64,000 nucleotides of DNA from DATFDN01 sp963762525 (GTDB lineage Bacteria; Pseudomonadota; Alphaproteobacteria; Acetobacterales; Acetobacteraceae), in assembly GCA_963762525.1 (NCBI GenBank), contig CAVXKT010000003.1, positions 186,001 to 250,000 of the forward strand, written 5' to 3'. The notes below the pieces were generated by a model. That model was given only the letters and a program-made list of their open reading frames with translations. It was not told the origin of the DNA and did no database searches. This document shows positions 9,473 to 18,217 of the stretch, piece by piece (position 1 is the first letter of the stretch; each line of letters begins with the position of its first letter). The position numbers and the translations under genes are program-made.

Positions 9473-11339
9473 ATGCCCCGCCAGAGCAGCCAGCCGCACG
9501 CCCGGCTCCAGGAATTCGGCGACTTCACCACCCAGCCGCGAGTCCTGGTACTGGCCGCGATGGCGATCGTGGTCGGCAGCTTCGGCGTCGCCTGCGCGTG
9601 GGTGCTGCTGCGGCTGATCGAGTTCGTCACCGGCATCGCCTATTACGGCGATCCCTCCACCCGCCACGGCATCATCATCAGCCTGGCGACGCTCGGCAAC
9701 TGGTCGATCCTCGTTCCGGTGATCGGCTCGATCATCATCGGACTGATGGCGCGGTTCGGGTCGGAGAAGATCCGCGGCCACGGCATTCCCGAGGCGATGG
9801 AGGCGATCCTCATCGGCCAGAGCCGGATCGAGCCCAGGGTGGCGTTGCTGAAGCCGCTCTCTTCGGCGATCGCGATCGGGACCGGCGGCCCGTTCGGCGC
9901 CGAAGGCCCGATCATCATGACCGGCGGCGCGCTAGGCTCGCTTGTTCGCGCAGTTCTTCCATCTCTCGGCGGTCGAACGCAAGACGCTGCTGGTCGCCGG
10001 CGCCTCGGCCGGCATGACGGCGGTGTTCGGGACGCCGATCGCCTCCATTCTGCTGGCGGTGGAGCTGCTGCTCTTCGAATGGAAGCCGCGCAGCTTCATC
10101 CCGGTGCTGGTCGCCTGCATGACGGCGGTGGTGGAGCGCGGCCTGCTGCTGCCCACGGGGCCGCTGTTCCCGCACACCGGGTCGATGCCGATCGATGCTG
10201 TGGTGCTGTTGCTGTGCTGCGCCGTCGGCATCGTCTGCGGCATGGTCTCGGGGCTGCTGACCGGGATGGTCTATGCCGCCGAGGACGGGTTCGGGAAGCT
10301 GCCGATCCATTGGATGTGGTGGCCGGTGCTGGGCGGGCTGGTGGTCGGCGTCGGCGGCGTGTTCGACCCGGCCGCGCTCGGCGTCGGCTACGTCAACATC
10401 ACCCATCTGCTGACCGGCGATACCGGCTTCGGCTGGGCACTGCGGCTGCTGCTGGTGAAGGCGATCATCTGGGCGATCGCGCTCGGCTCGGGCACCTCGG
10501 GCGGCGTGCTGGCGCCGCTGCTGATCATGGGCGGCTGCGTCGGCGCGCTGTTCGGCGCCGTGCTTCCCCATGCCGGGCCGGGCGACTGGGCGCTGATCGG
10601 CATGGCGGCGACCATGGGCGGCACCATGCGGGCGCCGCTGACGGCGATGATGTTCGCCATTGAACTCACCGGCGATGCGGCGCTGGTGGTGCCGCTGCTC
10701 ACCGCCTGCGGCGCCAGCTATGCCTTTACCGTGCTGCTGCTGAAGCGCTCGATATTGACCGAGAAGGTGGCCCGCCGCGGCTATTTCCTGACCCGCGAAT
10801 ACAGTGTCGATCCGCTGGAGCTCGCCCGCGTGTCGGATGTGATGGTGCGCTCCATCGAGACGCTGCCGGCGACGATGACCATGCGCGGGCTGGTCGATTT
10901 CTTCAGCGCCAACGCCGACCGCCACCGCGCCTATCCGGTGGTCGATGCGCATTGCAAGGCGGTGGCCTTGGCGTATCGCGCCGATGCCCTGCAAGCCATG
11001 CGCAACCTCGACGCCCAGCGCGAAGTTACTCTGGCCGATGGGCTGGGTGGACGCGACATGCCGACCGCCGTGCCGGACGAGCCGGTATCGGTGCTGGTCG
11101 CCCGCATGGTCCAGACCGACACCGGCCGCATTCCGGTGGTGGACCCCGACGACGGCACGCTGCTCGGGATGGTGGCGCGGAGCGACCTGTTGCGGGTGCG
11201 CGCCCGGATGCTGGAAGAGGAGAGCGAACGCAAATCCTATCTTTCCTGGCGTCGCCGCAAGGGACCGGGCGCCTTGCCCGCCGACAAGGCGGATGCGAAG
11301 GTCCGCCCGCACACCGCCGCCGGCGCCCGGTCCGGCTGA
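9473..11339 (+). CDS. CLC-family chloride channel/antiporter with CBS domains, one frameshift
   Basis: About 621 residues after removing one extra base near 9942. The N-terminal part carries helices and the filter region TGGPFGAEGPIIMTGG, including the glutamate of the G-x-E-G-P gate. The second part resumes at LFAQFFHLSAVERKTLLVAG and includes GSGTSGGVLAPLLIMGG, the other chloride-binding loop, and about ten further helices. Residues from about 450 form a CBS-domain pair (SDVMVRSIETLPATM, then GRIPVVDPDDGTLLGMV), usually nucleotide-sensing. It exchanges chloride for protons or conducts chloride across the inner membrane. icd follows after 15 bp. Confidence 0.85.
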
Positions 11340-11354
11340 TCGCGTGAGGATCAC

Positions 11355-12572
11355 ATGCCCAAGATCAAGGTGAAGACGCCGGTCGTCGAGCTCGACGGCG
11401 ACGAGATGACCCGCATCATCTGGGGCTTCATCAAGGACAAGCTGATCCGTCCCTATCTCGACATTGATTTGCAATACTTCGACCTTGGCATCGAATATCG
11501 CGACCGGACCGACGATCAGGTGACGGTGGACGCGGCGCGTGCCATCGCCCGCTACGGTGTCGGCGTGAAGTGCGCGACCATCACCCCCGACGAGGCGCGG
11601 GTGCAGGAGTTCGGCTTGAAGCGGATGTATCGCAGCCCGAACGGCACCATCCGCAACATCCTCGACGGCACCATCTTCCGCGAGCCCATCATCTGCCACA
11701 ACGTGCCGCGCCTGGTGCCGCACTGGACGCAGCCGATCGTGATCGGTCGCCACGCCTATGGCGACATCTATCGTGCCACCGAGACCAAGATCCCCGGCGC
11801 CGGCAAGGTCACGCTCACCTATCAGCCCGCCGACGGCGGCGCGCCGCAGGTGATGGAGGTGCACGACTTCAAGCCCGGCGGCGGCGTGGCGATGGCGATC
11901 CACAACACCCGCGAATCGATCACCGGCTTCGCCCGCGCCTCGTTCAATTACGGGCTGCAACGCAACTATCCGGTGTACCTGTCCACCAAGAACACCATCC
12001 TGAAGGCCTATGACGGCTTCTTCAAAGACCTGTTCCAGGAGATCTTCGAGCGCGAATTCAAGGCCGAGTTCGATCGGCGCAAGCTCTTCTACGAGCATCG
12101 GCTGATCGACGACATGGTGGCCAGCGCGCTGAAGTGGAACGGCGGCTATGTCTGGGCCTGCAAGAACTACGACGGCGACGTCGAATCCGATATCGTCGCG
12201 CAGGGCTTCGGCTCGCTCGGCCTGATGACCAGCGTGCTGATGAGCCCGGACGGCAAGACGGTGGAGAGCGAGGCCGCGCACGGCACCGTCACCCGCCACT
12301 ATCGCCAGCATCAGCAGGGCAAGGAGACCTCGACCAACCCGATCGCGTCGATCTTCGCCTGGACCCGCGGTCTCGCCTATCGCGGCCGCTTCGACGCCAC
12401 CCCCGACGTCACCCGCTTCGCCGAGACGCTGGAGAGGGTGTGCGTGGAAACCGTCGAAAGCGGTTTCATGACCCGGGATTTGGCACTGCTGATCGGGCCG
12501 GAGCAAAAATGGCTCAACACGCAGGCGTTCCTGGCCAAGATCGACGACAATTTGCGGCGTGCGATGAGGTAG
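11355..12572 (+). CDS. icd: Isocitrate dehydrogenase (NADP-dependent, eukaryote-like subfamily)
   Basis: 405 residues, intact. The start MPKIKVKTPVVELDGDEMTR, the substrate motif RSPNGTIRNILDGTIFREP and the later EAAHGTVTRHYR are diagnostic of the homodimeric type II NADP-IDH common in alphaproteobacteria and mitochondria. It oxidatively decarboxylates isocitrate to 2-oxoglutarate in the citric acid cycle. A GAGGATC ribosome site precedes ATG 11355. The Tat-signal hydrolase gene begins two bases after the stop. Confidence 0.96.
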   Translation: MPKIKVKTPVVELDGDEMTRIIWGFIKDKLIRPYLDIDLQYFDLGIEYRDRTDDQVTVDAARAIARYGVGVKCATITPDEARVQEFGLKRMYRSPNGTIRNILDGTIFREPIICHNVPRLVPHWTQPIVIGRHAYGDIYRATETKIPGAGKVTLTYQPADGGAPQVMEVHDFKPGGGVAMAIHNTRESITGFARASFNYGLQRNYPVYLSTKNTILKAYDGFFKDLFQEIFEREFKAEFDRRKLFYEHRLIDDMVASALKWNGGYVWACKNYDGDVESDIVAQGFGSLGLMTSVLMSPDGKTVESEAAHGTVTRHYRQHQQGKETSTNPIASIFAWTRGLAYRGRFDATPDVTRFAETLERVCVETVESGFMTRDLALLIGPEQKWLNTQAFLAKIDDNLRRAMR

Positions 12573-12574
12573 CC

Positions 12575-13400
12575 ATGACAATCCCGCGCCGAAGCTTCGT
12601 GATGACCTCGCTGATCGCCGGGTTCACGGTCGGCACCGCCCGGGGACAGCGAGCCGCGATCCACACCGATACCAACGGGCTACAAGCCGGCGAGACCCCG
12701 ATTGCGGTGAGCGACGGGCACATTCCGGCTTATGCGGCACGCCCGAACGGGTCGGGGCCGTTTCCGATCGTGCTGGTGACGGAGGAGGTCTTCGGCGTGC
12801 ACGAGCACATCAAGGACCTCTGCCGGAGGCTCGCCCATCAGGGCTATCTGGCGGTGGCGGGAGAGTGACTACGCGCGGGTCGGCGATTTCTCGAAGATGA
12901 CATCGATCGATCAGTTCGCGGCGGCGGTCGCCCGCGCGCCGGATGCGCAGATGATGGCGGACATGGATGCGGTCGCTGCCTGGGCGGCGGGGAATCATGG
13001 CGACGGCGCGCGCCTCGGCATCACCGGATTCTGTCGCGGTGGACGGCAGACCTGGCTCTATGCCACGCACAACCCGCGGCTGCGCGCCGCCGTCGCCTGG
13101 TATGGCCCGCTCGACGGCAAGACCTCGCCGATCCAGCCGAAGACCGTGCTCGATCTGGTCGGCGATTTGAAGTGCCCCCTTCTCGGCCTGTACGGCGGGC
13201 GCGACCAGGGCATCCCGCTCAACCAGGTGCGGCAAGTCGAAAGCGACGCCAAGCAGGACGGCAAGACCGTGGAAATCGTCGTCTATCCCGATGCCGGGCA
13301 CGGCTTCAACGCCGACTACCGGCCGAGCTACGCCCCCGCCGATGCCGCCGACGGCTGGGCGCGGATGCTCGCGTGGTTCCGGCGCTACGGGGTGGGGTGA
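12575..13400 (+). CDS. Exported dienelactone hydrolase family protein, one frameshift
   Basis: About 274 residues after removing one base near 12867. The N-terminus MTIPRRSFVMTSLIAGFTVG has a twin-arginine motif (RRSFV) and a hydrophobic core, so Tat export to the periplasm is likely. The alpha/beta-hydrolase core shows the nucleophile loop GITGFCRGGRQT (cysteine), the aspartate in LYGGRDQGIP and the histidine in DAGHGFNADYRPSY: the Cys-Asp-His triad of dienelactone hydrolases. The substrate is unknown. The stop directly abuts the FecR-like gene. Confidence 0.82.
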
Positions 13401-14027
13401 ATGACGGCCGGGCGGATAACCATGACCATGAAACCAACTCGTCGCGGCGTTGTGGGCGCAATCGCGGCGTCGCTCGCGAATGCCGGAGGCGCGACGGCGG
13501 CTTCGCCCGCCGGCAAGGTAGAGGCGATCCGCGGCGCTGCGTTCGGGCAAACCGAAGCGGTGCGCCGGCCGCTGCAAGCCGCCGCCGAGGTATTCGTGGG
13601 CGAGCAGGTCGGCACCGGCGCCCGCTCGGCGCTCGCCATGCGGCTCGGCGTCGCCACGCTGATCCGTCTCGGCGCCGACACGACGCTGAAGATCGACCGT
13701 TTTCTGATCAATGCCGGCGGCGTCCTCGAGCTCGGAGAGGGGGCGATGGTGTTTGATCGCAACGACAGCGATCGGCAGGCCGATCTTGCCGTTCGCTCGC
13801 CCTTCGGCTTGATGGCGGTGCGCGGCACCCGCTTTTTTGCCGGACCGAGCAACGGCGTGTTCGGCGTCTTCGTCGAGCGGGGGCTGGTGGTGGTGGTCGG
13901 CGCCAGCACCGCGGTCCGGGTTGGTCCCGGTCTCGGCACCGACATCGCGAGGCCGGGCGGCGAGCCGACGACGCCGCATCCCTGGGGTGCGGGCCGCATC
14001 GCCGCCGCCTTCGCCTCGGTCGAGTAG
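13401..14027 (+). CDS. FecR-domain periplasmic protein
   Basis: 208 residues from ATG 13401; an internal ATG at 13422 gives a cleaner signal sequence (MTMKPTRRGVVGAIAASLAN) and may be the true start. The mature part follows the FecR-domain pattern: GKVEAIRGAAFGQ, LQAAAEVFVGEQVGTGARS, LIRLGADTTLKI and VRSPFGLMAVRGTRFFAG. Stand-alone FecR-domain proteins are usually exported and often sit next to CHASE2-adenylate cyclases, as here (convergent, 8 bp apart). They are not FecI anti-sigma factors; no sigma factor gene is nearby. Role unknown, probably an extracytoplasmic partner or ligand. Confidence 0.78.
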   Translation: MTAGRITMTMKPTRRGVVGAIAASLANAGGATAASPAGKVEAIRGAAFGQTEAVRRPLQAAAEVFVGEQVGTGARSALAMRLGVATLIRLGADTTLKIDRFLINAGGVLELGEGAMVFDRNDSDRQADLAVRSPFGLMAVRGTRFFAGPSNGVFGVFVERGLVVVVGASTAVRVGPGLGTDIARPGGEPTTPHPWGAGRIAAAFASVE

Positions 14028-14035
14028 CCGCCGGC

Positions 14036-15967
14036 TCAGTCGCCGGCGAGCGGCAGCACCGTCGGGGTGAATACATCGACGGGGTCGGTGCGGCCGCGCA
14101 CCGCGATCCGGCCGACCCGTCGCAGCGTCGTCGCATCGACGCGCGCCGCGGTACCCGGACCGATGCAGATGCTGGTCCCCAACGTCTTGTTCGCCGCCTC
14201 CAGGCGCGCCGCCGTGTTCACGGCGTTGCCGTGCGCCGTATAGTCGAGCTTGCGTGCGCCGCCGACGTCGCCGACGATCGCCGGACCGGTTTCCAAGCCG
14301 ATGCGCGTCCGGCCGAGCTCCAGGCGTCGCCCCGGGGGCGACCGTCGCACCGTCTCGGTCGCCGCCAGCAGCGCCAGCGCGCAATCGATCGCGCGCGCCG
14401 GATGCCCGGGCAACTCGAACGGCGCGTTGAAGATTGCATGCACCGCGTCGCCGACGATCTTATCGACCATGCCGCCGTGTTCGGTGACGACGCCGGCAAT
14501 GACGTCGAAATAGGTGTCGAGAAGCGCGATCAGGTCGGCGGCATCCGCCCGCTCGGTCATCGATGTGAAGCCTTCGATGTCGGTGAACATCGAGGTGATG
14601 TCGCGCAGCTCGCCTTGCAGTCGCAGTTTCGTCGGCTCGGCGGCGATGCGTCTCACCACCTCCGGGGCCAGGTGTTGCTCGAAGCTCGCGCGCAGCAAGC
14701 GGGCACGCCACTCGTCGCGGGTGAATCTCGCGAGCGCCGCGGCGGCGAATGCGATCAGCATGACGGAAGCAGGCCCCGCCGGATCGGCAAGGAGATCGGC
14801 CGCCGGCCCCGCCATCAGGGCCACGCCGGCCCACAAGACCGCCAGCAGGAGCACGGTCAGAGCGCCGATCGCGGGTTTCAGCCGCATCGCCAGCAGCAGC
14901 GCCGATAGGCCGAGCGCTGCCGCCGCTGCGAACTCGACACCGCCGAGCCAGCCGGGGCGGGTCGCGACCCGCCCCGCCAGCAGGGCCTCGACGGCAGCGG
15001 CCTGAATTTGGACCGAGGGGGTCACCGCCGACGCCGGGGTCACGCGCAATCCTCCGGCTTCGGGCGCACTGGCGCCGATCAGCACGATGCGGCCGGCCAG
15101 CCGGGAGGCCGCAGACGGGTCCGCCAGCAGCGCCGCGGCGGAGATGGTCCGCTTCGCCCAACGCCCCGGACCCGGTTGATCGAGACGGAGCGCGGCGTCT
15201 TCTCCGGTGGGTGCCGCGACCGGGCCGGCCCGCACCCGTCCCGCCGCGTCGAGCACCAGCGCGCTGGCGCCGCCGGCAACCCGCACCAGCTCCAAGGCCA
15301 GTCCGGGCCTGAGCGTCGATCCGGTCAGGACCAGCAACGGCACGCGGCGCACCGGGCCATCGGGGTCGGCGGCGGCGACCAGCGCGCCGAAACCCCGGGC
15401 CGCCCCGGCGAGCGCCGGCTCGGGGGCGACTACGCCGGGTGCTCGCCACAAGCGCGGCAACGATGGCGCGCCGCCGACCAGCACCGGCGTCGCCGGCAGC
15501 GGAACCGGTCGCCCCTGACCCGGCGCGAGCGCAAAGGCGAGCACGGTCGGCACCGCTTGCAACGCCGCCCGCAATGCCTGATCGCCCTCCGGCGTGCGAT
15601 CGCCCGGGGTTTGCTGTGCGAAGCGATCCGGCCCGGCGAGCAGGATGTCGAGCCCCAGCGCCGCCGGATGCGCCGCCGCCACCACCCTCACCAGCGCCGC
15701 CATTTGCGCCCGCGGCCACGGCCAGGGACCAAACCGATCCAATGCGGCGCGGTCGATATCGACGACGCTCACCCCGGGCCCGGTCGATACCGCCGGCATG
15801 AAGGCCAGCAGGCGGTCAAGCGCCCGCTCGCGCAGGAACAAGCGCAAATCCGGCACGCCGGCCCAAAGCGCGAGCACGATCGCCAAGCTCAGAGCGTCGA
15901 TCATCCACGCCGGCGACAGCCGGCGGAGCCGGGTCTTCCAAGCGGGAGAGAGCGGTTGCAACGGCAT
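14036..15967 (-). CDS. CHASE2-domain class III adenylate/guanylate cyclase
   Basis: About 643 residues from ATG 15967 (GAGG ribosome site); a GTG at 16015 would add 16 residues but lacks one. Order: one membrane helix (AWMIDALSLAIVLALWAGV), a periplasmic CHASE2 sensor (about residues 45-330, with GVSVVDIDRAALDRFGPWPW), three membrane helices, and a cytoplasmic cyclase domain from about 440. Catalytic residues are present: metal aspartates in MFTDIEGFTS and KIVGDAVHAIF, the purine-contact aspartate in DYTAHGNAVN, and Asn/Arg in NTAARLE. It makes a cyclic nucleotide in response to an external signal. It faces the FecR-domain gene tail to tail. Confidence 0.9.
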   Translation of the reverse strand: MPLQPLSPAWKTRLRRLSPAWMIDALSLAIVLALWAGVPDLRLFLRERALDRLLAFMPAVSTGPGVSVVDIDRAALDRFGPWPWPRAQMAALVRVVAAAHPAALGLDILLAGPDRFAQQTPGDRTPEGDQALRAALQAVPTVLAFALAPGQGRPVPLPATPVLVGGAPSLPRLWRAPGVVAPEPALAGAARGFGALVAAADPDGPVRRVPLLVLTGSTLRPGLALELVRVAGGASALVLDAAGRVRAGPVAAPTGEDAALRLDQPGPGRWAKRTISAAALLADPSAASRLAGRIVLIGASAPEAGGLRVTPASAVTPSVQIQAAAVEALLAGRVATRPGWLGGVEFAAAAALGLSALLLAMRLKPAIGALTVLLLAVLWAGVALMAGPAADLLADPAGPASVMLIAFAAAALARFTRDEWRARLLRASFEQHLAPEVVRRIAAEPTKLRLQGELRDITSMFTDIEGFTSMTERADAADLIALLDTYFDVIAGVVTEHGGMVDKIVGDAVHAIFNAPFELPGHPARAIDCALALLAATETVRRSPPGRRLELGRTRIGLETGPAIVGDVGGARKLDYTAHGNAVNTAARLEAANKTLGTSICIGPGTAARVDATTLRRVGRIAVRGRTDPVDVFTPTVLPLAGD

Positions 15968-16331
15968 CGGCCTCGGCGGGAAGAGCCTATCATACCAGGC
16001 GCGCTTCGCCGTCACTCGGGGTCACGCCATCGGGTGTTTACCCGACCAACCCCGGTGCCGCTACGCCGGAGCGAGCGGGCGGATCTGACACGGCGCCACG
16101 CTCTACCAGGTCGGGGCGGCAGCCGCCATCACGTCGCGGGGCGTGCGAGGGCTGCGTTGCAGGCCTCGCCGCTGACCATCAGCTTCCAGGCGAGCGGGTG
16201 CTGGTCCACCCCGTGCACCTGGAAGAAACGCTTCGACGTGTCGACGCCGATGCGGATAAGCTGACGGCGGTCGCGGTCCATCTCGCCCCATCCCGCCCTG
16301 GCTGACGCGTGTAATGACCCCGGAGGAGACC
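15968..16331. other. Spacer holding an IS110 transposase remnant
   Basis: This stretch lies between two divergently oriented genes, the cyclase and the serine hydrolase, and contains no intact gene. Its middle holds the IS110-like fragment described separately. The right end supplies the GGAGGAG ribosome site of the hydrolase. I see no terminal inverted repeats, as expected for IS110-family elements. Confidence 0.5.
16129..16281 (-). pseudogene. IS110-family transposase N-terminal fragment
   Basis: A 50-codon frame whose product begins MDRDRRQLIRIGVDTSKRFF and continues QVHGVDQHP. This is the start of the DEDD (RuvC-like) domain of IS110 transposases, with the first catalytic aspartate in IGVD. 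Similarity fades after KLMVSGEAC and the frame stops. Intact IS110 transposases have about 300-400 residues, so this is a decayed 5' remnant. It marks an old insertion next to the cyclase promoter region. Confidence 0.62.
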
Positions 16332-17448
16332 ATGCCATACCCGTTGCCGGACAGCGATCCCGCGAGCCTCGGCTTCGCCCCCGCGCCGCTGGACGCGCTG
16401 GATCGGCTGATCCGCGCGCATATCGAGGAGGGCCGCTATCCCGGCGCCCAGATCGCGCTCGCCCGGCGCGGCAAGCTGGCGCTGTTTCGCACTTACGGCA
16501 ACGCGCGCACCGAGCCTGCGGGTCAGCCGGCGACCAACGAGACGCTGTTTCTCTTGTTCTCGCAGACCAAGGTCCTGACCTCGGCCGCGCTGTGGTCGCT
16601 GGTGCAGGACGGGCGTGTGTCCTTCATGGACCGCGTCGCCGATCACCTGCCGGAGTTCGCCGCCCGCGGCAAGGCGGACATCACCCTGAACGAGGTGATG
16701 ACCCACCGGGGCGGCTTTCCGAGCGGCGATGTCAGTCGCGCGAGTTGGGCCGATCATGCGCGGATGCGGGCCGAAGTCTGCGATTTCTCGCTGGAATGGA
16801 CCCCCGGCAGCCGGATGCAGTAACCACGGCCGGGCGGCGCATCTGGTGCAGGCAATGGTGATCGAGGCGGTGACGGGACGCGACTATCGCGACGTGATCC
16901 GCACGCGCGTTGTCGAACCGATCGGGCTCGACGGCGACGTGTTCGTCGGCGTTCCGGCCGAACATCAGGCGCGATGCGCCGACATCCACGCCCCGCCCGA
17001 GGGCGGGGTCCGCGACAACTCGGCCGAGTTTCGCGCCGCCGGCCTGCCGCATGGCGGCGGCTTCGCCACCGCCCGCGGCACGGCGGCGTTCTACCAAATG
17101 CTGCTCGCGGAGGGCCGGCTGAACGGCATTCGACTATTCTCGCCGCGCCTGCTCGCCTACGTCACCCGCAACCACACCGGCGAGACGCCAGATGCGCAGA
17201 TGGACGGAATTCCGATGCATCGCGGACTGGGGCCGCATGTGCGCGGCCTGAGCGATCGCATCCGCGGACTGGGCACGATCGGCGCCCCCGACACCTTCGG
17301 CCATGGCGGCGTCGGCACGTCCTATTCCTGGGGCGACCCCGCGAGCGGGGTGTCGTTCAGCTACATCACCAATTTCGTGCAGCCCGATCCCTGGCATTCG
17401 CTGCGCCTCGACCGGGTGAGCAATCTCGTCCACGCGGCGATCGACTGA
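16332..17448 (+). CDS. Serine hydrolase, beta-lactamase/esterase EstB family, one frameshift
   Basis: About 371 residues after removing one base near 16822 (CAGTAACC would be CAGTACC). ATG 16332 has a GGAGGAG ribosome site. The S-x-x-K motif is SQTK in FLLFSQTKVLTSAAL, and the Y-x-N-type position falls in MQYHGRAAHL, exactly at the frameshift. The third motif region lies near DTFGHGGVGTSYSW (HGG). There is no signal peptide, so this is more likely a cytoplasmic esterase or beta-lactamase-like hydrolase than a true periplasmic beta-lactamase. Substrate unknown. Confidence 0.8.
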
Positions 17449-17463
17449 CGCCGCCTTGCGACG

Positions 17464-17949
17464 TCAACCGGGCTGAGCCGCGTCGGCCACCGTGCGGGCG
17501 CGCTCCAGCACGCCATCGGGCAGCCAAGCGCGCGTCACCCGCCAGGTGGCGCCGCGCAGTTCCAGCCGCAGCCGCACGGTGCCGAGGTCGAGCACGACTT
17601 GGCGCGGACCCTCCACGGTCGCCCACCGCAGCCGCGTCCCGTCCTCCGGTCCGTTGGCGGCGGTGCGCAGCTCCGCCAGCACCGCTTCCGGCGTGAACGA
17701 GTTCTTCACCGCCACGTTGCGCATGAAGGCGGTGCCGAAGGGTGCCAGCTCCCGCCGTTCCGACCGCGCGAGATCGGCCTCGATCCCGACCCGCACCCGG
17801 GGCCAATCGATCAGTCGTCTCAGGGTCCGCGCATTGCCCGTCGCGACCGCCTCGTCCAGCCGATAGAGCGTGATGCAGGGATAGGCCGCATAGGCGGCAC
17901 CGGCGACGAACACCGTAAGGACGGCGGCAATGGCGACCTTGCCGATCAT
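17464..17949 (-). CDS. DUF2939 domain protein, membrane-anchored
   Basis: 161 residues. The N-terminal helix MIGKVAIAAVLTVFVAGAAY is a signal anchor. The DUF2939 signature follows: AAYPCITLYRLDEAVATGNA, then LRRLIDWPRVRVGIEADL. The C-terminal half is a beta-rich domain ending in a helix. The family is conserved in proteobacteria with unknown function and is probably periplasmic. It converges with the serine hydrolase gene. Confidence 0.75.
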   Translation of the reverse strand: MIGKVAIAAVLTVFVAGAAYAAYPCITLYRLDEAVATGNARTLRRLIDWPRVRVGIEADLARSERRELAPFGTAFMRNVAVKNSFTPEAVLAELRTAANGPEDGTRLRWATVEGPRQVVLDLGTVRLRLELRGATWRVTRAWLPDGVLERARTVADAAQPG

Positions 17950-18217
17950 GCGCGACTCCGTTCTGCGAGGTTCGATATGGCGCCAATTGTGACGCTATCG
18001 GGCAAAAAGATGGAAATTCCGTTTACGCGTATTGACGTTCGCGCGAGTCATCAGACAGCGATAGCCGAACACGAATCCCTCATGACCGCAAATCGCCGGG
18101 AACGAAAGCCCCGGCATACACGAATTTGCCAGCAAAGGACCCTGTCGGCCATGCCGTCGAGGTGCCCCACCCGGGCGCACGGGATCGGCAGCGGGTCCGA
18201 TTCGGGTCAAGCCGTGA
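17950..18217. other. Intergenic spacer, no gene recognised
   Basis: This 268-bp spacer lies between the DUF2939 start and the stop of the RND permease. Short open frames on both strands lack ribosome sites and recognisable composition. It presumably holds the DUF2939 promoter; no convincing -35/-10 pair or terminator stands out. Confidence 0.4.

Noticed and set aside
9915..12581. 888-codon minus-strand frame opposite the CLC and icd genes
   Set aside because: Antisense to two well-conserved genes; His/Arg-rich composition with no domain pattern.
13401..14027. FecR-type anti-sigma factor
   Set aside because: There is an N-terminal export signal rather than an N-terminal cytoplasmic anti-sigma segment plus internal helix, and no ECF sigma gene.
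16332..17448. Antibiotic-resistance beta-lactamase
   Set aside because: It has SxxK chemistry but no signal peptide and matches the EstB/serine hydrolase branch better.
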